Translations under genes and position numbers: made by a program
Notes under the pieces: generated by a model
What the model was told of the DNA's origin: nothing
Databases searched by the model: none
Seen by the model: only the letters and a program-made list of their open reading frames with translations
Assembly (NCBI GenBank): GCA_945861275.1
Contig: CAMATZ010000005.1
Span: 1-64,000, forward strand
Length of the DNA: 64,000 bases
Reading direction: 5' to 3'
Origin: Bordetella parapertussis
Lineage (GTDB): Bacteria > Pseudomonadota > Gammaproteobacteria > Burkholderiales > SG8-41
Part shown: positions 1 to 7,685 of the stretch, piece by piece
How the letters are laid out: each line of letters starts with the position of its first letter
Position numbering within the stretch: the stretch's first letter is position 1

Positions 1-4
1 GCGG

Positions 5-165
5 TTATGGAGGTGCAGGGCAAGGCGCGACGACGCGGAATGGTTGTTCCATTCCAAGGAGTTGCAACGCAGCCATGCGCCGCCAGAACCGTGCGATCCG
101 CCCCGTAGCGCTGTCACCAAACGGGTGATCGTTGATAGCATGAAAAACTATAAGGCCATCAAGAG
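5..165 (-). pseudogene. Fic/DOC-like protein relic
   Basis: The minus-strand reading contains LDGLIVFHAINDHPFGD followed by TGRIARFW, which resembles the Fic/DOC active-site region (family consensus HPFxDGNxR). The glycine-asparagine part of the loop is replaced by SAT, so the anion-binding loop looks damaged. The upstream part of the same open frame (to 412) is antisense to gpsA and has no Fic character. A stop follows about 37 residues after the motif. I read this as the degraded C-terminal piece of a Fic-domain (AMPylase or toxin-type) gene. The part further 5' in the gene is not recognisable. Confidence 0.4.
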
Positions 166-248
166 GTTGGTAGCATCGCGAGCGGTCAACTGCCGTTTCT
201 AGGTTTAAGTAAGGTGGCGTTGTATTTTTGGTGAGACAGCGTTTCGCT

Positions 249-1229
249 TTACTCGGATTTTGGGTCGCGCTCCAGCAGCCCTCGGGCGACCTGCGCTGCG
301 GATTGTGGCGCATCCAGCACGCGGCATACGGCATCGGTGATTGGCACCTCGATCGCGTGCGCTTTGGCGATGCGTGCGACTTCGCGTGCGCTGTAGACGC
401 CTTCGGCGACATGTCCCAAGTCGCCGAGTATCTGCGCCAGCGGTGTACCTTCGGCCAGGCGCAGACCCACGCGCCGGTTGCGCGACAGATCGCCGGTGCA
501 GGTGAGTATCAAATCGCCCGCGCCGGCAAGTCCCATGAACGTCTCCGCGCGTCCGCCGAGTGCGACGCCGAGCCGCGTGATTTCTGCCAGGCCGCGGGTC
601 ATCAACGCCGCGCGCGCGTTCAGGCCCAGACGCAGTCCGTCGCAGATGCCGGTGGCGATGGCCATCACGTTTTTTACCGCACCCGCGACCTCAACGCCGA
701 CCACATCGCTGCTCGAATACACGCGCAGTGATCCGCCGTGCAACGCGCGTGCGGCAGTGCCGGCAAACGCCTCATCCGTGGAAGCCAGGGTCAGCGCCGT
801 TGGCTGCCCGCGCGCGACTTCTTCGGCGAAGCTGGGGCCGGACAACACGCCACACACCGCCTGCGGCAAAATGCTCGCGCACACCTGATGCGGCAACAGT
901 GCGTGCTCGCGCTCAAAGCCCTTGCACAGCCATAACAGCGGCGCACTGCTGCGCTCGGACTTGATATGTTGCAGGGTTTCACGCAACCCGCTGGTGGTCA
1001 CTGCAACCAGCACCAGTGACGCATCGTGCAATGCGACGCTCGCGTCGGCGGTAAGGGTAACACCAGCCGGTAGCGTAACGCCTTGAAGGTAACGGCGGTT
1101 CTGGCGTTGCACCTGCATCGCCGCCGCCTGTGCAGGATCCCGCGCCCACAGCGTCACGCGGTGGCAGGCGGCAAGATGCACCGATATCGCGGTGCCCCAC
1201 GCACCCGCACCGAGTACGGCGATGTTCAT
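249..1229 (-). CDS. gpsA: NAD(P)H-dependent glycerol-3-phosphate dehydrogenase
   Basis: Reduces dihydroxyacetone phosphate to sn-glycerol-3-phosphate for phospholipid synthesis in the cytoplasm. The N-terminus MNIAVLGAGAWGT carries the Rossmann GxGxxG at residues 7-12, and the family's AGAVKNVMAIATGICDG segment with the conserved lysine is present. At 326 aa it has the usual length. The open frame extends 17 codons further upstream (to 1280), but that extension overlaps the preceding SH3 gene and has no family similarity, so the ATG at 1229 is chosen. It is the last gene of the apparent operon rhodanese - glutaredoxin - secB - SH3 - gpsA; secB-gpsA adjacency is common in proteobacteria. Identification is firm. 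Confidence 0.95.
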   Translation of the reverse strand: MNIAVLGAGAWGTAISVHLAACHRVTLWARDPAQAAAMQVQRQNRRYLQGVTLPAGVTLTADASVALHDASLVLVAVTTSGLRETLQHIKSERSSAPLLWLCKGFEREHALLPHQVCASILPQAVCGVLSGPSFAEEVARGQPTALTLASTDEAFAGTAARALHGGSLRVYSSSDVVGVEVAGAVKNVMAIATGICDGLRLGLNARAALMTRGLAEITRLGVALGGRAETFMGLAGAGDLILTCTGDLSRNRRVGLRLAEGTPLAQILGDLGHVAEGVYSAREVARIAKAHAIEVPITDAVCRVLDAPQSAAQVARGLLERDPKSE

Positions 1230-1239
1230 CCGCTTGCGG

Positions 1240-1701
1240 TCAGACGCCCCACACCTGCCCGACGCGCACGAAGCCGGCAACGCCGTCGCGATGACGTACG
1301 CGCAGCCACCCGCCGGCGACGACTTCGCTGAGCTCCATCACCACGTTTTGCTGCGCCTGAAATACCACCGGCGCATTGTCATCCGCTGCCTGGCGAATTT
1401 GCGCGACTGGCGCTTTCACCATCACGGTGCGCTGCTTGTTCGATACTTTACCCGCTTCGACCCAACTCACCTCGCCGCCGGCATCGCGCACCTTGATCCA
1501 GCCCGACAGCACATAGATGACTTCCAGCGGATAACCCTGGCTGACGATAAAGCGTTTTTGCGATTGCGCCGAGGGCGCATCGAAGAGCACCACGGCATCG
1601 GCGGCGGCCGCACGAAATTCCGCGGCTCTTGCAACGGTTGCAACGAGCGCGGCTGACGCCCCCAGCACCAGCAACAAAGTGAACGCGGCGCGGCGCAACA
1701 T
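1240..1701 (-). CDS. Secreted bacterial SH3-domain protein
   Basis: A 153-aa protein with an N-terminal signal peptide (about residues 1-26, hydrophobic core LLLVLGASAALVATV, ending ARA-A). Two SH3-like (SH3_3/YgiM type) repeats follow: one around residues 32-90 with GYPLEVIYVLSGWIKV, one around 95-152 with LSEVVAGGWLRVRHRDG. Such proteins usually act in the periplasm and bind peptidoglycan or partner proteins; the specific role here is unknown. It lies 1 base after secB and 10 bases before gpsA, so it is probably co-transcribed with both. Confidence 0.8.
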   Translation of the reverse strand: MLRRAAFTLLLVLGASAALVATVARAAEFRAAAADAVVLFDAPSAQSQKRFIVSQGYPLEVIYVLSGWIKVRDAGGEVSWVEAGKVSNKQRTVMVKAPVAQIRQAADDNAPVVFQAQQNVVMELSEVVAGGWLRVRHRDGVAGFVRVGQVWGV

Positions 1702-1702
1702 G

Positions 1703-2197
1703 TCAATTCACCTGTGCCGGCGCGGGCTGCTGGCCCGCCTGCTCTTGCACGGCTTGCGCGTAGACCTGGTTGAAATCCATGTGATGCAGAATCACCGGCG
1801 GGAACCCCGCGCGCGCGATGGTGCTCGACACCGCTTCGCGTGCGTACGGCAACAGCGTGGTGGGGCACAGTATGCCGAGCACGGCATCCAGATCCTGCGG
1901 TGGCAGATTGCGGATATGAAACAAACCTGCCTGCGCCACCTCAACCAGAAACACCGTGCGCTCGGGCAACTTCGCCGTGATGGTCGCGGTGAGCACGACT
2001 TCGTAGAGTGCGCCGGCTTCGACCACAGTGGCAGCGGTGTGTATGTTCACCTCGACCTGCGGTGTTTCGTTGAGCAAAAAAATCTTGGGCGTGCCGGGTG
2101 CTTCAAGCGACATGTCCTTCAGATAGATCTTTTCGATGCTGAATATCGGCTGCGTGGTGTCCTGCGGTGACAGCGGTTGCTGCGCTTGTTCGCTCAT
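1703..2197 (-). CDS. secB: Protein-export chaperone SecB
   Basis: Tetrameric cytosolic chaperone that keeps precursor proteins unfolded and hands them to SecA. At 164 aa it has the normal length, and it contains the conserved core FSIEKIYLKDMSLEAPGTP, the EVVLTAT strand, and the C-terminal segment FPPVILHHMDFNQVYAQ. It follows the glutaredoxin gene by 36 bases. The grxC-secB pair is conserved across beta- and gammaproteobacteria, which also supports the reading of the upstream interrupted frame as a glutaredoxin. The ribosome-binding site is weak. Confidence 0.95.
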   Translation of the reverse strand: MSEQAQQPLSPQDTTQPIFSIEKIYLKDMSLEAPGTPKIFLLNETPQVEVNIHTAATVVEAGALYEVVLTATITAKLPERTVFLVEVAQAGLFHIRNLPPQDLDAVLGILCPTTLLPYAREAVSSTIARAGFPPVILHHMDFNQVYAQAVQEQAGQQPAPAQVN

Positions 2198-2233
2198 TAC
2201 AAATACTTTCGCTTTTTTGAAGGGATAGTGGTG

Positions 2234-2491
2234 TTATGTCGCCAGCAGCGCGTCAAGCCCGCCGGCGCGATCCAGCGCGGACAGGTCGTCATAGCCACCC
2301 ACATGGGTGTCGCCGATGTAGATTTGCGGCACCGTGCGCCGTCCGGTTTTTTCCATCATTTCGGTGCGGCGCGCGGGATCACGATCGATATACACCTTTT
2401 CGATTTCCTTCACGCCTTTGTTTGCCAGTAGCCGCTCCGCGGATACGCAGTACGGTCAAACCGCCGTGCTATACATCAAAACTTTAGCCAT
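2234..2491 (-). CDS. grxC: Glutaredoxin 3 with in-frame UGA at the redox cysteine (candidate selenoprotein)
   Basis: Reading through one UGA gives an 85-residue protein of exact glutaredoxin-3 type: MAKVLMYSTAV-U-PYC at residues 1-15, then the GRRTVPQIYIGDTHVGGYDDL segment (cis-Pro and glutathione-binding residues), ending GGLDALLAT with a UAA stop. The UGA (2458-2456) is codon 12, the position of the first, nucleophilic Cys of CPYC; Cys15 is retained. No other stop or frameshift is present and all conserved glutaredoxin residues are intact, which argues against a decaying gene. A SECIS-like hairpin lies 17 nt downstream (separate entry). It sits between the rhodanese and secB genes, where grxC is normally found. 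The alternatives are a sequencing error (TGC/TGT to TGA) or a recent nonsense mutation. No selA, selB, selC or selD gene is in the window. Confidence 0.8.
2423..2449 (-). promoter_or_regulatory. SECIS-like hairpin downstream of the grxC UGA
   Basis: On the minus strand, GUA (2446-2444), U (2443), CCGC (2442-2439), loop GGA (2438-2436), GCGG (2435-2432), C (2431) and UAC (2430-2428) form a stem with a single U/C mismatch. A lower UGC/GCA helix closes it past a two-base UG bulge. The loop starts 17 nt after the UGA. The Escherichia coli fdhF SECIS has the same plan: lower helix, unpaired U, short upper helix, loop beginning GG, about 18 nt from UGA. The loop here is 3 nt and lacks the GGUC sequence, so recognition by SelB is inferred. 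Confidence 0.6.
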
Positions 2492-2537
2492 GACATCCCA
2501 GAGGGTAAGTGAGGGTAAGTAGATATTCGTTTAGAAA

Positions 2538-2981
2538 TTATTTTTCGAGCGGCATGCCGGCTTGCACCCACGCGCCGATGCCCCCGCGCAATGCCACCAC
2601 GTCGGTAAAGCCCTGTTTGCGCAAGCTGTCACTAACGGCCGCCGCCCGCCGTCCGCTGGCGCAACTGACAATCAAGGGTTTGGTTTTAAATTTTTCCAGC
2701 TCTTTAATGCGCCCGGCAAGCTGCTTTTCGGGTATATGGCGCGCGTTATTGATGTGGCCGCCGGCGAATTCGCCTTCGTCGCGCACGTCAATCACCGTCG
2801 CGTCTTTACGGTTAATCAGCGTTACCGCTTCCGTCGGCCCGACCTCGGCGCCAGGGCGCATGCCCCGCGTGAGCATCGGAAACAGCAGCATGCCGCCGGA
2901 CGTAACCGCCAAACCGAACAACACCATATTAAGCGGACTTTTTTGCAGGTAGGTGAAAAACGTTGCGAAAAACTGCTCCAA
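2538..2981 (-). CDS. Membrane-anchored rhodanese-domain protein
   Basis: 147 aa. Residues about 17-37 form one transmembrane helix (NMVLFGLAVTSGGMLLFPML). The rest is a single rhodanese fold with DVRDEGEFAGGHI (65-77) and active-site loop CASGRR at 107-112 (Cys107). Rhodaneses carry persulfides and move sulfane sulfur; the physiological acceptor here is unknown. The start is a TTG at 2981 with GGAG well placed upstream. It is the first gene of the operon leading into grxC and secB, a known neighbourhood in betaproteobacteria. Confidence 0.85.
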   Translation of the reverse strand: MEQFFATFFTYLQKSPLNMVLFGLAVTSGGMLLFPMLTRGMRPGAEVGPTEAVTLINRKDATVIDVRDEGEFAGGHINNARHIPEKQLAGRIKELEKFKTKPLIVSCASGRRAAAVSDSLRKQGFTDVVALRGGIGAWVQAGMPLEK

Positions 2982-3005
2982 GGCGAACTCCTGAAATGGG
3001 CTAGA

Positions 3006-3034
3006 ATTATACCGTATGCGGTTGCTCAGTAATT
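3006..3034 (-). promoter_or_regulatory. Candidate sigma-70 promoter of the rhodanese-grxC-secB operon
   Basis: On the minus strand a perfect TATAAT (3011-3006) lies 24 bases upstream of the rhodanese TTG start. The hexamer 17 bases further up (AATTAC) is a poor -35, so the promoter may depend on its -10 or an activator. Confidence 0.45.
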
Positions 3035-3102
3035 TACCAACAAAAACATGAACCTATCGTGATCCCTGAGTAGTCAAAAAGTAATCAAATAGTGAACAAA
3101 TA

Positions 3103-4638
3103 GTGACCACCACCCCGGTTTTGCTGCTCATACTCGATGGCTTCGGTTACCGCGAAGACTGCGAGTACAACGCCATTTGCCAGGCGCGTAAACCGCACTG
3201 GAATTTTTTGTGGCAGACCCATCCCCACACGCTTATCGACGCCTCGGAAAAAATGGTGGGCCTGCCCAGCGGGCAGATGGGCAACTCCGAAGTCGGCCAC
3301 ATGAACATCGGCGCCGGCCGCGTGGTGTATCAGGATTACACCAAGATCGAACACGCGATTGAAAGCGGCGAATTTCGCCGGAACCCGGCGCTGTTGAAGG
3401 CCATTGAAATCGGTAAGCGAAACGCGCTGCACGTGCTGGGCTTGTTATCGCCCGGCGGTGTACACAGCCACGAATCGCAGATACACGAACTGGTGGACAT
3501 GGCTGCGCAAGCCGGCGTCAAAAACATTTACGTTCATGCATTTCTCGATGGCCGCGACACGCCGCCGAAAAGCGCCGCACCGTCGCTGGCGGCGCTGCAG
3601 CAGAAGTTCGAGGCGCTCAATGCCGGCCGCATCGCTACCGTTTGCGGCCGCTATTTCGCGATGGATCGCGATCAGCGCTGGGAGCGCGTCAAACCCGCGT
3701 ATGACGTGATTACGCAGGGCAAATCAGAATTCTGGGCAGCCTCCGCCAGCGACGCCTATCTGCTCGCCGATCTGCGCGGGGAAAGCGATGAGTTCATGCA
3801 GGCTACCGCCATAGTGCCGCCGGGCAGTAAACCGGTGCGCATGCATGACGGCGACGCGGTGGTGTTCATGAATTTTCGCGCCGATCGTGCGCGGCAGATG
3901 ACCCATGCGCTTGCAGATGCGACCTTCACCGGCTTTGCGCGCGAGCACGCGCCCCGGCTGGGGTATTTGTGCACGCTCACCGCCTATGGCGAGGATTTCG
4001 CCGCGCTTCCCGCGGCGTATCCGCCGCAGCAAATCAAACAAGGTTTGGGCGAATATTTGGCGGCGCGCGGATTAAAGCAGTTGCGTATCGCCGAAACGGA
4101 AAAGTATGCGCACGTGACTTACTTTTTCAACGGTGGCGTGGAAACGCCTTACGCCGGTGAAGACCGGGTGATGGTGCCGTCGCCCAAAGTCGCCACCTAT
4201 GATTTGCAACCGGAGATGAGCGCGCGCGAAGTCACCGACAAACTGGTGGCGGCGATTCAAAGCCGCCAATACGCCGCCATCATCTGCAACTACGCCAACG
4301 GCGACATGGTGGGCCACACGGGCGATCTCGCCGCCGCAATCCGCGCGATAGAAGTGCTGGACGAATGCATCGGTCGCGCGGTCGAAGCCATGCAAGCCAT
4401 CGGCGGCGAAGTGCTGATCACGGCGGATCACGGCAATGCCGAAACCATGCTCGACACCACTACCCGGCAAGCACACACTGCGCACACCCTCAACCGGGTG
4501 CCACTGCTCTACATCGGCCGCCGCGCCAAAGCCGGCAGCGGCGGCGCGCTGCAGGACGTGGCGCCCACGCTGCTCAAGATGATGGGCCTGCCGCAGCCCG
4601 TGGAGATGACCGGCAAGCCGCTGCTCGAATTCGTGTGA
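3103..4638 (+). CDS. gpmI: 2,3-bisphosphoglycerate-independent phosphoglycerate mutase
   Basis: Interconverts 3- and 2-phosphoglycerate in glycolysis and gluconeogenesis, using two Mn ions and a phosphoserine intermediate. At 511 aa it is full length. The first metal site is LDGFG (Asp12), the catalytic serine is Ser62 in GQMGNSEVGH, and the second metal site is VLITADHGNAE near the C-terminus; DGRDTPP is also present. The start is a GTG at 3103 with no clear Shine-Dalgarno. The 120-base gap to the divergent rhodanese gene contains degenerate AGTGAAC-like repeats just before the start. Monocistronic or read through into the EnvC-like gene. Confidence 0.95.
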   Translation: MTTTPVLLLILDGFGYREDCEYNAICQARKPHWNFLWQTHPHTLIDASEKMVGLPSGQMGNSEVGHMNIGAGRVVYQDYTKIEHAIESGEFRRNPALLKAIEIGKRNALHVLGLLSPGGVHSHESQIHELVDMAAQAGVKNIYVHAFLDGRDTPPKSAAPSLAALQQKFEALNAGRIATVCGRYFAMDRDQRWERVKPAYDVITQGKSEFWAASASDAYLLADLRGESDEFMQATAIVPPGSKPVRMHDGDAVVFMNFRADRARQMTHALADATFTGFAREHAPRLGYLCTLTAYGEDFAALPAAYPPQQIKQGLGEYLAARGLKQLRIAETEKYAHVTYFFNGGVETPYAGEDRVMVPSPKVATYDLQPEMSAREVTDKLVAAIQSRQYAAIICNYANGDMVGHTGDLAAAIRAIEVLDECIGRAVEAMQAIGGEVLITADHGNAETMLDTTTRQAHTAHTLNRVPLLYIGRRAKAGSGGALQDVAPTLLKMMGLPQPVEMTGKPLLEFV

Positions 4639-4820
4639 ACGCAGAGTCAAAACCTCACCGCAAAGGCGCCATCCCGCCTTCGGCCCCCTCGCTGCGCTCT
4701 CCCCGACCCTTCTCCCGGAGGGAGAAGGAAGGCTCGAGCTTCCTCTCTCCCTTTGGGAGAGAGGTCAGGAGAGAGGGTTCGACGCAAAGGAAACGCAAAG
4801 AAGAACAAGGTTTTCTTTGT
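4639..4820 (+). repeat. Dispersed repeat stretch between gpmI and the EnvC-like gene
   Basis: Bases 4673-4728 are a 56-nt element present again, inverted, at 14887-14942 with 53 of 56 bases identical. It contains a CTTCTCCC/GGGAGAAG hairpin. A second hairpin (CTCTCTCCC/GGGAGAGAG) follows at about 4742-4765. Then comes a purine-rich tract with several GCAAAG/CTTTGCG words, some inverted relative to each other, that runs into the apparent signal-peptide coding sequence of the next gene. No gene lies here. Confidence 0.75.
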
Positions 4821-6056
4821 GTGCGGTTCTTTGCGTCTTTGCGTCTTTGCGGTGTGCTGTTGGGCTTGACGTTTTACAACCTGCCACTGACTTTCGCTGC
4901 CCCCAGCGCCGCCGGCGCCAAGGAAGAGCTGCAGCAACTGCGCAGTCGCATTGAGGCGCTGCAAAAGCGGCTGGCGGGTGCGGAAGATTCGCGCAATGAA
5001 GCCGCTGACGCACTGCGTGAATCGGAGCGCGCCATCTCCGACGCCAATCGTGATCTCGCCGACCTGGCGCAATCTTCCAGCGAAGTTTCACGGCGCACGG
5101 AAACCCTGCGTGGTGAGACGGGCAAGGTTTCCGCGACACTTGCGAGCCACCAGCAAAATTTCGCGCGCTTGCTGCACGATCAACATCTACGCCATGGTGG
5201 CGGTCCGCCCGAAACGCTGCGGTTGCTGTTGAGCGGTGAAAATCCCAACGACATCGCGCGTGCTTTGCACTATCTCGGCTATGTGGCGCGCGCGCGCGCC
5301 GACGCCATACGCGGCATGCGCGACAGCATGTCCCGGCTCAAAACGCTGAGCCAGGAAACCGCCGCCCAGGCCGCCGAACTGGCCGCCATAGGCGCGGAGC
5401 AAATTAACCAGCGCAAACGCCTTGAAGCCGAAAAACTCAAGCGTGCCAATGTGGTGACGCGCCTGTCGAGCGACATTGCCCGCCAGCGCAATGAAATCGG
5501 CGCCATGCAACGCAACGAAACACGTTTAAGCCGGCTGATCGAGCAGCTTGCGCGCGTCATTCCCCGCAGCGCGCCCGCAGCGCCGCCGGGCGCGGCCAAA
5601 GCGGCGGCGCCGCGCCAGCGTAACGAGCGCATACCGGAGCCCACCTCGATAGTAAGGGCATTTTCGCGGCTGCGCGGCCAATTGGCATTGCCGGTGCGTG
5701 GGGAACTTGCGGGCCGCTTTGGCACTCCACGTAGTGATGGCGGGTTAACCTGGAAGGGACTGTTTCTGGCGGCGGACAGCGGGGAATCGGTGCGTGCCGT
5801 CGCCGCCGGGCGGGTGGTTTATGCTGACTGGCTGCGGGGGTTTGGCAACCTGTTGATTATCGACCACGGCGAGAACTATATGAGTCTGTATGGCTACAAC
5901 GAAACCCTGCTCAAGCGCGTGGGCGAGCACATTGGCGGCGGGGAAGCGGTAGCCACCGTTGGCAGCAGCGGCGGAAGCGCGGAATCAGGTTTATACTTTG
6001 AGCTTCGCCACCAAGGGAAGCCTTTTGACCCGTTATCCTGGGTCGGTGCACGGTAG
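4821..6056 (+). CDS. EnvC-like murein hydrolase activator (coiled coil + degenerate LytM)
   Basis: Predicted periplasmic activator of cell-division amidases (AmiA/B/C type). Signal peptide SLRLCGVLLGLTFYNLPLTFA, then a long coiled coil (about residues 30-250, KEELQQLRSRIEALQKRLAG onward), a Pro/Ala linker, and a C-terminal LytM/M23 domain starting LALPVRGELAGRFG. The first zinc ligands expected in active M23 enzymes are absent (LTWKGLFLAA where HxGxD would be), and only the ELRHQGKPFDP end is kept. This is typical of EnvC, which activates amidases rather than cutting peptidoglycan. No in-frame ATG exists near the signal peptide; GTG 4821 is the best guess, as the frame upstream is repeat DNA and gpmI antisense-like sequence. 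Confidence 0.75.
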   Translation: MRFFASLRLCGVLLGLTFYNLPLTFAAPSAAGAKEELQQLRSRIEALQKRLAGAEDSRNEAADALRESERAISDANRDLADLAQSSSEVSRRTETLRGETGKVSATLASHQQNFARLLHDQHLRHGGGPPETLRLLLSGENPNDIARALHYLGYVARARADAIRGMRDSMSRLKTLSQETAAQAAELAAIGAEQINQRKRLEAEKLKRANVVTRLSSDIARQRNEIGAMQRNETRLSRLIEQLARVIPRSAPAAPPGAAKAAAPRQRNERIPEPTSIVRAFSRLRGQLALPVRGELAGRFGTPRSDGGLTWKGLFLAADSGESVRAVAAGRVVYADWLRGFGNLLIIDHGENYMSLYGYNETLLKRVGEHIGGGEAVATVGSSGGSAESGLYFELRHQGKPFDPLSWVGAR

Positions 6057-6150
6057 TAAGTGACGGTAATGAGCGACGGTAGCTTTCAAGGTGGCAGGGC
6101 AATTTTGCTGGCAGTGCTTATATAAAGTGCATTTTTTACTGGAGTAGTCC

Positions 6151-7605
6151 ATGCGTAACAAACTGGGGCAGTTTGGCCTCATCGTCGCCGGCATTGTAAT
6201 TGGTGTCGCGATCAGCCTTAATTATTCTGCGGTGGCACAGCGTGACGGCGCCTCGCGCCAGCAGTTGCCGCTGCCGATCGAAGAGTTGCGCGCGTTCACC
6301 GAGGTGTTCGGCCGCGTCAAGCAGGATTACGTCGAGCCGGTCGAAGACAAAAAGCTCATCACCGAGGCCATCAACGGCATGTTGACCGGCCTGGATCCGC
6401 ATTCGGCCTATCTCGATCAGGAAGCATTTCGTGAAATGCAGGTGGGCACGCAGGGCGAATTTGGCGGCCTCGGCATCGAAGTGGGCATGGAAGACGGCTT
6501 TGTGAAAGTGATTTCGCCTATCGACGACACTCCGGCGTCGCGCGCGGGCGTGATGGCGGGCGATTTAATCGTCAAGCTTGATGATACCGCGGTCAAAGGC
6601 ATGACCTTGAACGATGCGGTCAAACAGATGCGCGGCAAACCCAACACGAATATACGGCTGACCATCGTGCGCAAGGGCGAACCCAATCCTATTGAGCTCA
6701 CACTGACGCGTGCGGTCATCAAAATTCAAAGCGTTAAAGCCACCACCCTGGAGCCTGGCTATGCCTATTTCAGAGTGACGCAGTTTCAGGACGGCACCGG
6801 TGAGTTGCTCGCCAAGGCCATTGAAGCGCATGTCAAAGGCCCGATGAAAGGCATTATTCTCGACCTGCGCAACGATCCGGGCGGGTTGCTGAACAGCGCG
6901 GTGGCGGTAACCGCGATGTTTGTCGATTCCGGCAAGCTGGTGGTGTACACCGAAGGCCGCGCGGAGGATTCCAAGATGCGGCTGAACGCCAGCCCCGAAC
7001 ATTATCTGCGTGGCCGTAACCGGCAGGATTTCGTAAGCGGCCTGCCCGCCGCGATTAAAAAGCTGCCGATGGTGGTGCTGGTCAACAGCGGCTCCGCTTC
7101 CGCTTCGGAAATTGTCGCTGGTGCGCTGCAGGATCATGAGCGCGCCGTCGTGATGGGCCAGCAAACCTTCGGCAAAGGTTCGGTGCAAACCATATTGCCG
7201 CTGGGTAACAACACCGCGATCAAACTCACCACTGCGCGTTACTACACGCCGAACGGGCGTTCGATACAAGCCAAGGGCATTACGCCGGATATACCGCTGG
7301 AAAGCGCCATCGACAAAAACGCCAGCCTGCGACTGCGCGAAGCGGACTTGAGCAAACATCTGAATGACGGAAAATCCGCGGCACCCGCGGCACCGACTAC
7401 GCCAGCGGCAAAAGATTTGGAGAAAGAAAATGCGCTCGCCGCCTCGCGCGCCAAATACAACTTCACGCCAGAGGCGCGGCCCGAAATCGATCCCAAGGAA
7501 CTGCGTCCCGGTCCCGGTGAAGTGGTGTCGAAGAAAGACTATGAGTTGAATCAGGCGATGGCGTTTTTGAAGTCGCGCGGCGCTGCTGCCACAGGCGCGG
7601 ACTAA
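6151..7605 (+). CDS. ctpA: C-terminal processing peptidase (S41 family, PDZ)
   Basis: Periplasmic serine protease of the CtpA/Prc type that trims proteins at their C-termini. 484 aa: N-terminal signal anchor (residues about 7-24), a PDZ domain around 85-170 (GLGIEVGMEDGFVKVISPIDDTPA), then the S41 protease core. The Ser/Lys dyad is Ser317 in SGSASASEIV and Lys342 in FGKGSVQ, 25 residues apart as in the family. The C-terminal 80 residues are Ala/Pro/Lys-rich and low complexity. ATG 6151 has GGAG upstream. It follows the EnvC-like gene, the usual gpmI-envC-ctpA order in many proteobacteria, which supports a cell-envelope role. Confidence 0.93.
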   Translation: MRNKLGQFGLIVAGIVIGVAISLNYSAVAQRDGASRQQLPLPIEELRAFTEVFGRVKQDYVEPVEDKKLITEAINGMLTGLDPHSAYLDQEAFREMQVGTQGEFGGLGIEVGMEDGFVKVISPIDDTPASRAGVMAGDLIVKLDDTAVKGMTLNDAVKQMRGKPNTNIRLTIVRKGEPNPIELTLTRAVIKIQSVKATTLEPGYAYFRVTQFQDGTGELLAKAIEAHVKGPMKGIILDLRNDPGGLLNSAVAVTAMFVDSGKLVVYTEGRAEDSKMRLNASPEHYLRGRNRQDFVSGLPAAIKKLPMVVLVNSGSASASEIVAGALQDHERAVVMGQQTFGKGSVQTILPLGNNTAIKLTTARYYTPNGRSIQAKGITPDIPLESAIDKNASLRLREADLSKHLNDGKSAAPAAPTTPAAKDLEKENALAASRAKYNFTPEARPEIDPKELRPGPGEVVSKKDYELNQAMAFLKSRGAAATGAD

Positions 7606-7639
7606 AAATGATTTAGAAACAAATAATTATCTACAAACC

Positions 7640-7678
7640 ACGCCCGGTTGCGCCATGCCCGACCGGGCGTTATCTTTT
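7640..7678 (+). terminator. Hairpin between ctpA and moeB, probable terminator
   Basis: ACGCCCGGT (7640-7648) and ACCGGGCGT (7662-7670) are perfect 9-base arms around a 13-base loop, followed by TATCTTTT. It looks like an imperfect intrinsic terminator for ctpA. It lies only 15 bases before the moeB start, so it could also sit in the moeB leader. Confidence 0.5.
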
Positions 7679-7685
7679 CGGCGCC

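Noticed and set aside
2482-2524. Possibility that the glutaredoxin starts after the UGA
   Set aside because: No start codon and no ribosome-binding site exist between the UGA and Cys15, and a protein starting later would lack the first beta strand and the active site.
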